Translations under genes and position numbers: made by a program | Origin: Pseudomonadota bacterium | Lineage (GTDB): Bacteria; Pseudomonadota; Alphaproteobacteria; Rhizobiales; Xanthobacteraceae | Direction: 5' to 3' | DNA: 14,751 nt | NCBI GenBank assembly: GCA_023387555.1 | Contig: JAEWHY010000361.1 | Span: 1 to 14,751, forward strand | The notes under the pieces: model-generated | Told to the model about the DNA's origin: nothing | Database searches by the model: none | Seen by the model: the letters and a program-made list of their open reading frames with translations, nothing else | Shown: piece by piece, positions 8,249 to 14,560 of the stretch | Layout: each line of letters starts with the position of its first letter | Position numbering within the stretch: the first letter of the stretch is position 1

Positions 8249-8277
8249 TTGTCGAGACGTCGCAATTGGCGCTATCG
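8249..8277 (+). promoter_or_regulatory. Possible sigma-70-type promoter of the molybdenum hydroxylase gene
   Basis: TTGTCG (8249-8254) and CTATCG (8272-8277) are separated by 17 bases, resembling the alphaproteobacterial housekeeping pattern TTGNNN-17-CTATNN. The -10-like element ends 33 bases before the ATG at 8311, and a clear ribosome binding site GAGGGA (8301-8306) follows. The rest of the 8146-8310 divergent gap shows nothing else I can support. Matches are partial. Confidence 0.35.
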
Positions 8278-8310
8278 TGTTTTCAAAGACTCTAATCCAC
8301 GAGGGACGGA

Positions 8311-10641
8311 ATGGCCAAATTCGGCATCGGGCAGGCGGTCAAGCGGGTCGAGGACCAGCGGTTTCTTACCGGCAAGGGGCGGTACGTCGACGACATCAAC
8401 CTGCCGAACCAGGCCTATGCCGTGGCAGTCGGCTCGCCGCATGCGAACGCACGGATCAAGCGCATCGATACATCAAAGGCCGAGGCCGCGCCCGGCGTGC
8501 TGCTGGTCCTGACCGGCGCCGATGTCGAGGCCGACAAGCTCGGCGCACTTACCGCGCATCCGATGCCGGAAGAGGTCGGCGCGCCCGCTGGCTTCCGCAC
8601 CTGGTTGCCGCTTATCTGCTCTGATCGCGTGCGTTATGTCGGCGATCGCGTGGCTTTCGTGATTGCGGAAACGCAGATGCAGGCGCGCGACGCTGCCGAT
8701 CTGATCGAAGTCGAATACGAGGAATTGCCGGCGGTCTCCGATCTCGAAGAGGCGGCGAAAGAGGGCGCCGCGAAGGTCTGGGAAGCCAACGAAAAGGGCA
8801 ACTGGGCATTCGGCCTGATGTTCGGCGACCAGGGCGCCACCGATGCCGCCTTCGCAAAAGCCAAGCATGTGGTGAAGGCGCGCATCGAGCATAACCGGCT
8901 GGCGCCGAATGCAATGGAGCCGCGCGTCGCGATCGGCGACTACAGCGAGGCCGACGATCAATACACGCTCTATACCTGCTCGCAGAATCCGCACGGCGTG
9001 CGCATGGAGCTTTCGCATATCTTTCATTGCGCCGAGAGCCAGATCCGCGTGGTGTCGCCGGATGTCGGCGGCGGCTTCGGTTTGAAGGGCAGCCCGTTCC
9101 CGGACGATTGCGTGACGCTGTGGGCTTCGAAGAAGCTTGGCCGTCCGGTGAAGTGGGTCGCCACCCGCACCGAGAGCCTGCTCACCGACCGGCATGGCCG
9201 CGAGATGGTGATGTATGGCGAGATGGCGCTCGACGAGAGCGGCAAGATTCTCGGCCTGCGCATGAAGGCGCTGTATCAGGTCGGCGCGTATTTCGTAGGT
9301 CCGGGCCTCGTCCCCGCGGCTTTTGCGCTTCGCTTTTCGCCGGAGGCCTACGACATCCAGGCGCTGCATGTGATGGTGCAGGGCCTGCTCACCAACACTT
9401 CGCCGGTCGGACCCTATCGCGGCGCAGGGCGTCCTGAGGCCGCCTATTTCACCGAACGCATGATCGAGCAGGCGGCGCGCGAGATCGGCATTCCGTCGGA
9501 CGAAATCCGCCGCCGCAACCTGATCCCGGAAAGCAAGCTGCCTTACACGACACCGACCTTCTGGGTTTACGATTCCGGCGAATTCCATCGCGTCATGGAC
9601 AAGTGCCTCTCCGTCAGCGACTGGAAAGGCTACGAGGCGCGCAAGAAGAAGTCGGAAAGCGAAGGCAAGCTGCGCGGCCGCGCCGTGACCTTTTATATCG
9701 AGCAGGGCGGCATCTTTAACGACCGCATGGACCTGCGCTTCGATCCCAGCGGATCGGTCTCGATCATCGCCGGCACGCATTCGCACGGGCAGGGACATGC
9801 GACGGTGTTCGCCCAGTTGGTGCATGAATGGCTCGGCGTGCCGTTCGAGACCATCCGCTACATCCAGGGCGACACCGCATCTGTGCCGTTCGGACGCGGC
9901 ACCTATGCCGCGCGCTCCTCGCTGGTCGGCGGCAATGCGCTGAAGGTGGCCGCGGATGCGATCGTCGAGAAGGCAAAGCCGATGGCCGCCGCCCTGATGG
10001 AAGCTGCCGAAGGCGATCTCGAATTCAAGGACGGTTCGTTCCGCGTGGTCGGCACCGACAAGGCGATCCCGCTGACCGAAGTGGCCAAGGCGTTCTATGC
10101 GCCGATGGGGCCGCTGACCGAGAAGATGGGCGTTGGCCTCGAAGCGCAGGGCAACTGGTCGACCAATCCGCCGAACCATCCAAACGGCTCGCATGTCTGC
10201 GAACTCGAGATCGACCCGGAGACCGGCGTCGTGACTATCGACCGCTATTTCGTGGTTGATGATCTCGGGGTGGTGCTGAATCCGATGATCGTGCGCGGCC
10301 AGATCCATGGCGGGATCGCGCAGGGCATCGGACAGGCGCTGATGGAGCACGCGGTCTACGACAAGGAATCCGGGCAGATGCTGTCCGCGACCTTCATGGA
10401 CTACGGCATGCCGCGTGCCGATCTGTTCCCCGAGATCGAAACGCATCTCGAGGAGGTGCCTTCGAAGACCAACCCGCTCGGGGTCAAGGGCATCGGCGAA
10501 AGCGGCACGATCGGCGCACCGCCGACCGTCATCAACGCCATCCTCGATGCGCTGAAGCCGATGGGCGTCACGTCCATCGACATGCCGGCGACGCCGGCGC
10601 GGGTCTGGGAGGCAATGAATAAGGCGCGCGCCGCCGCCTGA
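8311..10641 (+). CDS. Xanthine dehydrogenase/CO dehydrogenase family molybdopterin-binding large subunit (CoxL form II-like)
   Basis: A 776-residue molybdenum hydroxylase large subunit, full length for the family. It starts with 'GIGQAVKRVEDQRFLTGKGRYVDDI', has an a/b-hammerhead domain to about residue 145, and then the MoCo-binding region: 'DVGGGFGLKGSPF' (251-263), the substrate loop PYRGAGR (368-374), 'SHGQGHATVF' (491-500) and 'GIGESGTIGAPPTVINAI' with the catalytic Glu730. PYRGAGR resembles the form II (AYRGAGR) loop, not the AYXCSFR loop of true CO dehydrogenase, so oxidation of an organic (possibly aromatic or heterocyclic) substrate is likelier than CO oxidation (inference). The usual FAD and 2Fe-2S subunits are absent on either side: upstream genes diverge and downstream lies a terminator. 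The start ATG has a good RBS, GAGGGA. Substrate unknown. Confidence 0.93.
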   Translation: MAKFGIGQAVKRVEDQRFLTGKGRYVDDINLPNQAYAVAVGSPHANARIKRIDTSKAEAAPGVLLVLTGADVEADKLGALTAHPMPEEVGAPAGFRTWLPLICSDRVRYVGDRVAFVIAETQMQARDAADLIEVEYEELPAVSDLEEAAKEGAAKVWEANEKGNWAFGLMFGDQGATDAAFAKAKHVVKARIEHNRLAPNAMEPRVAIGDYSEADDQYTLYTCSQNPHGVRMELSHIFHCAESQIRVVSPDVGGGFGLKGSPFPDDCVTLWASKKLGRPVKWVATRTESLLTDRHGREMVMYGEMALDESGKILGLRMKALYQVGAYFVGPGLVPAAFALRFSPEAYDIQALHVMVQGLLTNTSPVGPYRGAGRPEAAYFTERMIEQAAREIGIPSDEIRRRNLIPESKLPYTTPTFWVYDSGEFHRVMDKCLSVSDWKGYEARKKKSESEGKLRGRAVTFYIEQGGIFNDRMDLRFDPSGSVSIIAGTHSHGQGHATVFAQLVHEWLGVPFETIRYIQGDTASVPFGRGTYAARSSLVGGNALKVAADAIVEKAKPMAAALMEAAEGDLEFKDGSFRVVGTDKAIPLTEVAKAFYAPMGPLTEKMGVGLEAQGNWSTNPPNHPNGSHVCELEIDPETGVVTIDRYFVVDDLGVVLNPMIVRGQIHGGIAQGIGQALMEHAVYDKESGQMLSATFMDYGMPRADLFPEIETHLEEVPSKTNPLGVKGIGESGTIGAPPTVINAILDALKPMGVTSIDMPATPARVWEAMNKARAAA

Positions 10642-10667
10642 GGGCAGGCCCGCGTTCCGTGACGGTC

Positions 10668-10699
10668 AGCGCGTAGCGACGTTCTCGCTACGCGCTTTT
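10668..10699 (+). terminator. Strong rho-independent terminator of the molybdenum hydroxylase gene
   Basis: A perfect 12-bp inverted repeat, AGCGCGTAGCGA (10668-10679) and TCGCTACGCGCT (10685-10696), encloses a 5-base loop and continues into TTTT (10696-10699). It begins 26 bases after the stop codon and ends exactly at the stop codon of the convergent CYTH gene. The minus-strand side lacks a U tract, so it should act mainly in the plus direction. It confirms that the large-subunit gene is a single-gene transcript at its 3' end. Confidence 0.88.
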
Positions 10700-11191
10700 C
10701 TATGCCATCGCAGGCTGCTGCCGCGTCCAAGTGGTGTAGGGCTGCAGCGCCAGTGCGCTGTTGTAATATTGCGGCTGCCCGGTGATCTCGGCGCCAATCC
10801 AGTCGGGCAATGCGACGCGCTCGCGCTCGTCGCGCAATTCGATCTCGGCGATTACGAGACCTGCATTTTCCCCGGAGAAGACGTCGACGTCGATGGTCAG
10901 GCCGTCATACGGCACGAGGTGACGGACCTTTTCGATCACAGCGCCCTGACGTAACCCGATCATGGTCTCGGCCTCGGGGACCGATATCGGAAATTCGAGC
11001 TCGAGACGGCGGAGCGTCGCCGGAAGTGACTTCACCGTGAGCGCTGCACGCGTGTTGTCGTAAATGCGAACGCGCACGGATGCCTTGCCATCGGTGGCGA
11101 GATAGGCCTGCCGGATCGCAAGTGTCCCGGTGACATGTGCGCGCCACGCGTCGTTTTTCACCAGGAACTTGCGTTCGATTTCGGAGCTCAT
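10700..11191 (-). CDS. CYTH domain protein (triphosphate tunnel metalloenzyme family)
   Basis: A 163-residue single-domain CYTH protein. It has the family-defining N-terminal motif EIERKFL (residues 4-10), then 'IRQAYLATDGKASVRVRIYDN', 'AALTVKSLPATLRRLELEFPI', and an acidic strand 'DVDVFSGENAGLVIAEIEL', the alternating charged residues expected for a tunnel binding metal and triphosphate. From family knowledge, small bacterial CYTH proteins hydrolyse inorganic tripolyphosphate or related triphosphates; adenylate cyclase activity is known for other members, so the reaction here is not settled. The start ATG (11189-11191) overlaps the stop of the 56-residue gene as ATGA, and no good independent Shine-Dalgarno is seen, which suggests translational coupling. 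Confidence 0.92.
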   Translation of the reverse strand: MSSEIERKFLVKNDAWRAHVTGTLAIRQAYLATDGKASVRVRIYDNTRAALTVKSLPATLRRLELEFPISVPEAETMIGLRQGAVIEKVRHLVPYDGLTIDVDVFSGENAGLVIAEIELRDERERVALPDWIGAEITGQPQYYNSALALQPYTTWTRQQPAMA

Positions 11192-11358
11192 CCGGCGTCG
11201 GATTCGGGAGGTGTCGTTGCGGTTTCGGCATCGCGTTTGAGCCGCGCGGCGCGTAGCGTCTCGATCCGGTCGATCGCGGCTTGCTGGGCGCGGCGGTAAT
11301 CTTCAGTGGCTTTGGCGCGTTCGGCCTGTACTTCGGGGAGGATGGGTTTTGTTGCCAT
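11188..11358 (-). CDS. Small helical protein coupled to the CYTH gene, unknown function
   Basis: A 56-residue protein from ATG at 11356-11358 to a TGA that overlaps the CYTH start by four bases. It begins 'MATKPILPEVQAERAKATED', is rich in Ala, Arg and Glu, and looks like one long amphipathic helix (about residues 8-42) ending in an acidic, Thr/Pro-rich tail. The frame remains open to 11553, but the extra N-terminus is Cys/Arg-rich and looks like non-coding sequence. No catalytic motif, membrane segment or cysteine is present in the chosen product. I do not recognise a named family. The overlap indicates the two proteins are made together. Confidence 0.65.
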   Translation of the reverse strand: MATKPILPEVQAERAKATEDYRRAQQAAIDRIETLRAARLKRDAETATTPPESDAG

Positions 11359-11577
11359 GCTCGTCGCTAACGCGCGACGCAGCGATAGGTTCCCGCCGTG
11401 GGAAAATTTGCGGCCTTTGCCGGCAAGTACAGGCCCAGCCCCGCACCTTGGGACATCGACATATTCACCTATCCACATGCGCGCCGAACATCGGGCGAAC
11501 AGGCATGCGCGGAGCCCGCTTCGTGTGGACAAACAGGGAACGGAGGCGCGCAAAAGTCCGCGTTGCGAGGGCCGTCC

Positions 11578-11772
11578 TTAGGCGCTGGCGGGATTCCGCG
11601 GCGCGTAGCGCGCGATCAACAGTTGATCGCGCCACAATTCCACCGGGCGGCCGTCATGGTCTGCAATGGCGCGCGCCCTGCGCTTTGCCTCGTCCTCGTT
11701 TGCCGCGTCGAGGATTGCCGTGGTCGATTGACGAAGTTCATCGGAGTGAAAGATCAAAAGGAATTCCGGCAT
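11578..11772 (-). CDS. Small orphan protein (64 aa) downstream of an FNR/FixK box
   Basis: A 64-residue soluble protein: 'MPEFLLIFHSDE' at the start, a central charged helix 'ANEDEAKRRARAIADHD', then 'GRPVELWRDQLLIARYAP'. No signal peptide, membrane segment or cysteine is present. I do not recognise the family. The frame stays open to 11862, but the ATG at 11770-11772 is preferred: an FNR/FixK palindrome (11831-11844) lies inside the longer version, and its centre is 65.5 bases upstream of this ATG, so a site at -41.5 would give a transcription start near 11796 and a leader of about 24 bases. This predicts induction at low oxygen (inference). A weak GGAA lies before the ATG. Confidence 0.6.
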   Translation of the reverse strand: MPEFLLIFHSDELRQSTTAILDAANEDEAKRRARAIADHDGRPVELWRDQLLIARYAPRNPASA

Positions 11773-11830
11773 ATGTTCCACGTTTTGCAATTGATGCCGG
11801 AGCAGATGCGCTGTGGCGCGGGAACCGGAA

Positions 11831-11844
11831 TTGATCTGGATCAA
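11831..11844 (-). promoter_or_regulatory. FNR/FixK-type box (anaerobox)
   Basis: TTGATCTGGATCAA is a perfect match to the FNR/FixK/Anr consensus TTGAT-N4-ATCAA, with full six-base symmetry around TG. It is the only such site in the window. The only gene it can serve at a sensible distance is the 64-residue gene at 11578-11772 on the minus strand; on the plus strand no gene follows. A class II position at -41.5 would put the transcription start near 11796. The -10 region expected there (about CATCTG on the minus strand) is only a weak match. Confidence 0.75.
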
Positions 11845-12112
11845 ATGCCGGCCGTCCCGCACCCTGCGCCCCAGGCTTTCTCGTTCATCATGAATGTGAA
11901 GAGCCTGCAGGCCGGCGGCGCTATTGCGACGCCAGCCGCCGAACCTTGCGATGGCTCAATATACGCCGCGCCGGCACCGCTAGATTGAGACAATGCTTCG
12001 TTCGGCCAAACGAAGCGGGCGGCCTGCGCCGAATGGGTAACCTCACTCCGGTTCGGGCCGCTTTGCTGTGCCTTGCTTCTCGAGCGACCAGCCTGCCGCG
12101 ATCGGCGACCGC
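11845..12112 (-). other. Non-coding gap between the Rieske reductase gene and the FixK-box gene
   Basis: The stretch without a convincing gene runs from 11773 to 12112; its left part holds the FNR/FixK promoter. The remainder contains a perfect 8-bp inverted repeat GCTTCGTT/AACGAAGC (11995-12002 and 12009-12016) with a 6-base loop and a 7-bp repeat CGGCGGC/GCCGCCG (11913-11919 and 11935-11941). The 11995-12016 hairpin follows the reductase gene by about 100 bases and could help end that transcript, but no U tract follows it. I see nothing else in this stretch. Confidence 0.35.
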
Positions 12113-13129
12113 TTAGCGTTCCGGGCGCGCCGGGTCCGGCCGCAGCAACGGGTCGATGGTCAGCGTGCCGACCGCGCGCGAGACGCAGGCGCAGAGCATC
12201 TTGTTCTCGTGCTTCTGATGCTCGCTGAAGAACACGTCGCGATGGTCCACCGTGCCGTCGATATCCACGATGTTGATGGCACAGACACCGCACTCGCCGC
12301 GCCGGCAATCCGAAATCACGCCGAACCCCGCGGCCTCGAGCGCATCAAGGATCGACTGGCTCTCTGGCACGACGATTTCCTGGATGCTCCGTTCGTCGCT
12401 TTCCTGCCCGCCCGTCGCAATGCGCAGCCGGAACGGTTCGGCGGCGAGGGTGCCGCTCGATCCGAAGGTCTCGAAGCGCAGGTCGGGATGTGGGCGGCCG
12501 AGCGCACGCCAGACACGGCGCACCTCGTCGAGCAGGGGCAGGGGGCCGCAGACCACCGCGAGGCCGCCGGGCGCAAGCGCCGTCAGCGCCGCGCGAAGAT
12601 CGAGCCGCTGGCCCTCGGCGGAGACATAGGTTTGCAGACGATCGCCGAGCACGCCACGCAGGTCGTCAGCAAAGGCCAGTTCGTCGCGGTTGCGCACGCA
12701 ATAAGCCATCCGGACCGGAGAGCCGCTCCGTGCCAGAGCATGCGCCATGCCGACCAGCGGCGTGATGCCGATGCCGCCGGCGATCACGAGGTACTCCGGG
12801 CGCCGGAATTCGATGTCGAAATGACTGCGCGGGCTTGAGATGCTGAGCTGCGTGCCCTCCTGCAGCGACCACATATAGGCCGAGCCGCCGCGGCTCTCCG
12901 GGCTCAGCTTCACCGCGATGCGATAGGCGTCGGGCATCGCCGGGCCGATCAGCGAATAGGAGCGCGTATCGGCGCGCTCGCCGACCATCACCGTGACATT
13001 GAGATGGCCGCCCAGCGGAATTTGCGCCGGGCTGCCGTCGGCCGGCACGAGTTCGAACAGACGGATGGTCGGCGTGATATTGCGCACGCGGCGCACGCGC
13101 GCGGTGGTCCAGGTTTCGATGATACGCAT
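12113..13129 (-). CDS. Rieske oxygenase reductase component (PDR/VanB family)
   Basis: A 338-residue electron-transfer protein of the phthalate dioxygenase reductase/VanB type. In order it has an FMN-binding barrel with RSYSL (56-60), an NAD-binding domain with GGIGITP (118-124) and 'VCGPLPLLDEVRRVW', and a C-terminal plant-type 2Fe-2S ferredoxin domain with Cys275, Cys280 and Cys283 in 'CRRGECGVC' plus a fourth ligand in 'KMLCACVSRA' (Cys313 or Cys315). It passes electrons from NADH to the Rieske centre of the oxygenase encoded just upstream. The frame is open to 13396, but ATG at 13127-13129 begins the homologous part, has GAGG just before it, and lies 11 bases after the oxygenase stop. Length is slightly above the common 315-325. 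Vanillate O-demethylase reductase (VanB) is the best-known relative, but the substrate is not proven. Confidence 0.93.
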   Translation of the reverse strand: MRIIETWTTARVRRVRNITPTIRLFELVPADGSPAQIPLGGHLNVTVMVGERADTRSYSLIGPAMPDAYRIAVKLSPESRGGSAYMWSLQEGTQLSISSPRSHFDIEFRRPEYLVIAGGIGITPLVGMAHALARSGSPVRMAYCVRNRDELAFADDLRGVLGDRLQTYVSAEGQRLDLRAALTALAPGGLAVVCGPLPLLDEVRRVWRALGRPHPDLRFETFGSSGTLAAEPFRLRIATGGQESDERSIQEIVVPESQSILDALEAAGFGVISDCRRGECGVCAINIVDIDGTVDHRDVFFSEHQKHENKMLCACVSRAVGTLTIDPLLRPDPARPER

Positions 13130-13140
13130 GGCCTCGCTCG

Positions 13141-14208
13141 CTATTCGGCGGCGCGCAAGGCGGCGGGCGCTTCGTCGCGGATCATGCGCTCCTGGATGCG
13201 GCGGGCCCACATCGCGCCGCCGTCGATGTTCAGATTGTAGAACACCGCGTCCGGATTCTCCTCCATCGCGATCTGCTGCGCTTCCAGCATGGCTTCGTCC
13301 TCGCCGATGATCGCAGCGTTGCGGTCCCGCGTTTCGGTGGTGAGCCGCTGGTCGGTGAGCTTGAAATTCCGCCGCACCACCCAGAAGAAGTGGCAACGTT
13401 TTTCGGTCTCCGGCGTGATGAAGTGGCAGACTCGCAGGTTCACGCCCTTGGAGCGGTCGCCCTGCGGCGCGCCGGTGCCGGTCGGCGCGACGCCGACGTC
13501 CAGGACAATCGCAGCCGGGGCTTCGAAGTGGATGAATTGCCAGCGATCGACTTTCACCGGCCCGGCGGCGCCGAGCTGGAAAGCCCAGAAGGGCGGCGCA
13601 TCGATGTCGATCATCCAGCGCGTCACATGCGCGGTCCGCTCGCCATGCGTGACCTCGAACGGAGCCTCCGCCACCGCTGAATTGCCGATCGAGGTGCGAT
13701 GCACGAAGGACTCGTGCGTGAGGTCCATGAGGTTGTCGCAGACCAGGCGATAGTTGCAGGCCAGCGGCGTCAGCTTGCCTTCCCCGGCCCAGGCCGGATC
13801 ATCGACCCAATGCATGTCCGGAATGGTCGCGGGATCGGCGAGCGCGGGATCGCCCATCCAGATCCAGACGAACCGATATTTTTCGACGACCGGAAACCGG
13901 CGGACGCAGGCCGACGGATTGATGGTTTCCTGCGAGGGCATGTAGGTGCAGCGCCCGTTCGGATCGAACTTCAGACCGTGATAGCCGCACACCACGTCGT
14001 CGCCTTCGAGCCAGCCTTTGGAGAGCGGCACGAGACGATGCCAGCATGCATCCTCCAGTGCGGCAACCTGGCCCGCCGCAGTGCGATACATCACCACCTT
14101 CTTGCCGCAGATGGTGCGCGGCATCAGCGTGCGCTTGATCTCGTAATCCCACGCGGCGACGTACCAGGCATTGTACGGAAACGAGCGATCTTGGTTGCTG
14201 GCCGGCAT
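13141..14208 (-). CDS. Rieske non-haem iron oxygenase, vanillate O-demethylase (VanA)-like
   Basis: A 355-residue oxygenase with an N-terminal Rieske domain, C-x-H-x16-C-x2-H formed by Cys55, His57, Cys74 and His77, and a catalytic domain with the mononuclear-iron motif 'DNLMDLTHESFVH' (Asp162, His165, His170). 'PYNAWYVAAWDYEI', 'VVCGYHGLKFDPNG' and 'FVWIWMGDPALADP' place it with VanA, TsaM and dicamba demethylase, which remove O-methyl groups or hydroxylate aromatic substrates. The Rieske loop reads CWHRLVPLS where VanA has CPHRGAPLS, so the substrate may not be vanillate. The third iron ligand is probably an acidic residue in the C-terminal third (inference). The reductase gene follows at 11 bases, making a two-gene operon. 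Start ATG 14206-14208 has a duplicated GAGGA element upstream. No regulator gene or VanR-like site is visible. Confidence 0.92.
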   Translation of the reverse strand: MPASNQDRSFPYNAWYVAAWDYEIKRTLMPRTICGKKVVMYRTAAGQVAALEDACWHRLVPLSKGWLEGDDVVCGYHGLKFDPNGRCTYMPSQETINPSACVRRFPVVEKYRFVWIWMGDPALADPATIPDMHWVDDPAWAGEGKLTPLACNYRLVCDNLMDLTHESFVHRTSIGNSAVAEAPFEVTHGERTAHVTRWMIDIDAPPFWAFQLGAAGPVKVDRWQFIHFEAPAAIVLDVGVAPTGTGAPQGDRSKGVNLRVCHFITPETEKRCHFFWVVRRNFKLTDQRLTTETRDRNAAIIGEDEAMLEAQQIAMEENPDAVFYNLNIDGGAMWARRIQERMIRDEAPAALRAAE

Positions 14209-14209
14209 T

Positions 14210-14225
14210 ATTCCTCAATTCCTCA
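14210..14225 (-). repeat. Tandem 8-bp repeat giving two ribosome binding sites for the Rieske oxygenase
   Basis: On the minus strand TGAGGAAT occurs twice in direct tandem immediately before AATG. Each copy contains GAGGA, a strong Shine-Dalgarno core: the near one (14212-14216) is only 3 bases from the ATG, too close for good use, while the far one (14220-14224) has 11 bases of spacing. The far copy is probably the working site. Confidence 0.65.
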
Positions 14226-14560
14226 CTCTGGAGCCTGTTTCGGTCGGCTTGCGCCGAACGCCCGCCCTTGGTCCTGCGGCGGCTCACATCTACTTTGTAA
14301 TTGTAACAGTCCGCGGCTTGGGCTGCCAATGTCGGCGCTGGAAAAGCACCGAGTTTATGGCGAAATTCAACCGTCGGGCGGCCTCGGCCAATTCGCAACT
14401 TCGGCAATAGGGCACGTCTGCGGGGTCGATCCGGTCGTGCGCGCAGATAACCTCCGCGGCAGAACGGCGGTGCGCTGAGGCGGTGTCACAGTTGCCGCCG
14501 CGCCTCCCGCTGCGCATAAGGTGCAAGACGCACGTCACGGCCCGAGAGGATCCGGCAACA
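14226..14560. promoter_or_regulatory. Divergent intergenic region between the Rieske operon and the YaiI-family gene
   Basis: This 335-base gap should contain promoters for both directions. The clearest feature is an AT-rich island in GC-rich DNA, with TTGTAA repeated directly at 14295-14300 and 14301-14306, about 90 bases upstream of the Rieske start; it could be part of a promoter or operator. AGAGGA (14545-14550) is the ribosome binding site for the plus-strand gene. A possible small minus-strand ORF (14290-14517) is listed separately. I see no confident -35/-10 pair. Confidence 0.35.
14290..14517 (-). CDS. Possible small CxxC protein (75 aa), doubtful
   Basis: From ATG at 14515-14517 to TAG at 14290-14292 there is a 75-residue frame with 'ICAHDRIDPADVPYCRSCELAEAARRLNFA' spanning its middle (Cys spacing C-x12-C-x2-C) and a basic tail. 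Most third codon positions are G or C, as in real genes of this window, and the CxxC pair resembles a small zinc-binding protein. Against it: no Shine-Dalgarno sequence, no family I recognise, and a position filling the promoter space of two divergent genes. I would not annotate it without homologues. Confidence 0.22.
   Translation of the reverse strand: MRSGRRGGNCDTASAHRRSAAEVICAHDRIDPADVPYCRSCELAEAARRLNFAINSVLFQRRHWQPKPRTVTITK

Noticed and set aside
8146..8265. Upstream extension of the DUF3237 protein to 204 residues
   Set aside because: A good ribosome binding site precedes ATG 8143-8145 and the extra 40 residues do not resemble the family.
8473..10446. 657-residue open frame on the minus strand opposite the molybdenum hydroxylase gene
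   Set aside because: It is the complementary shadow of a confidently identified GC-rich gene; its product is His/Arg/Ala-rich and shows no domain I recognise.
11417..11426. 10-bp perfect palindrome TTGCCGGCAA
   Set aside because: It is short and GC-centred, so expected by chance here, and is not placed at a recognisable promoter.
11469..11532. Two DnaA-box-like sequences, CTATCCACA (11469-11477) and TGTGGACAA (11524-11532), suggestive of an origin
   Set aside because: Each has one mismatch, only two occur, there is no AT-rich unwinding region and none of the usual origin-neighbour genes.
11773..11862. Longer start (11862) for the 64-residue gene, giving 94 residues
   Set aside because: The extension would cover the FNR/FixK palindrome and the expected promoter, and its residues look unlike a coding N-terminus.
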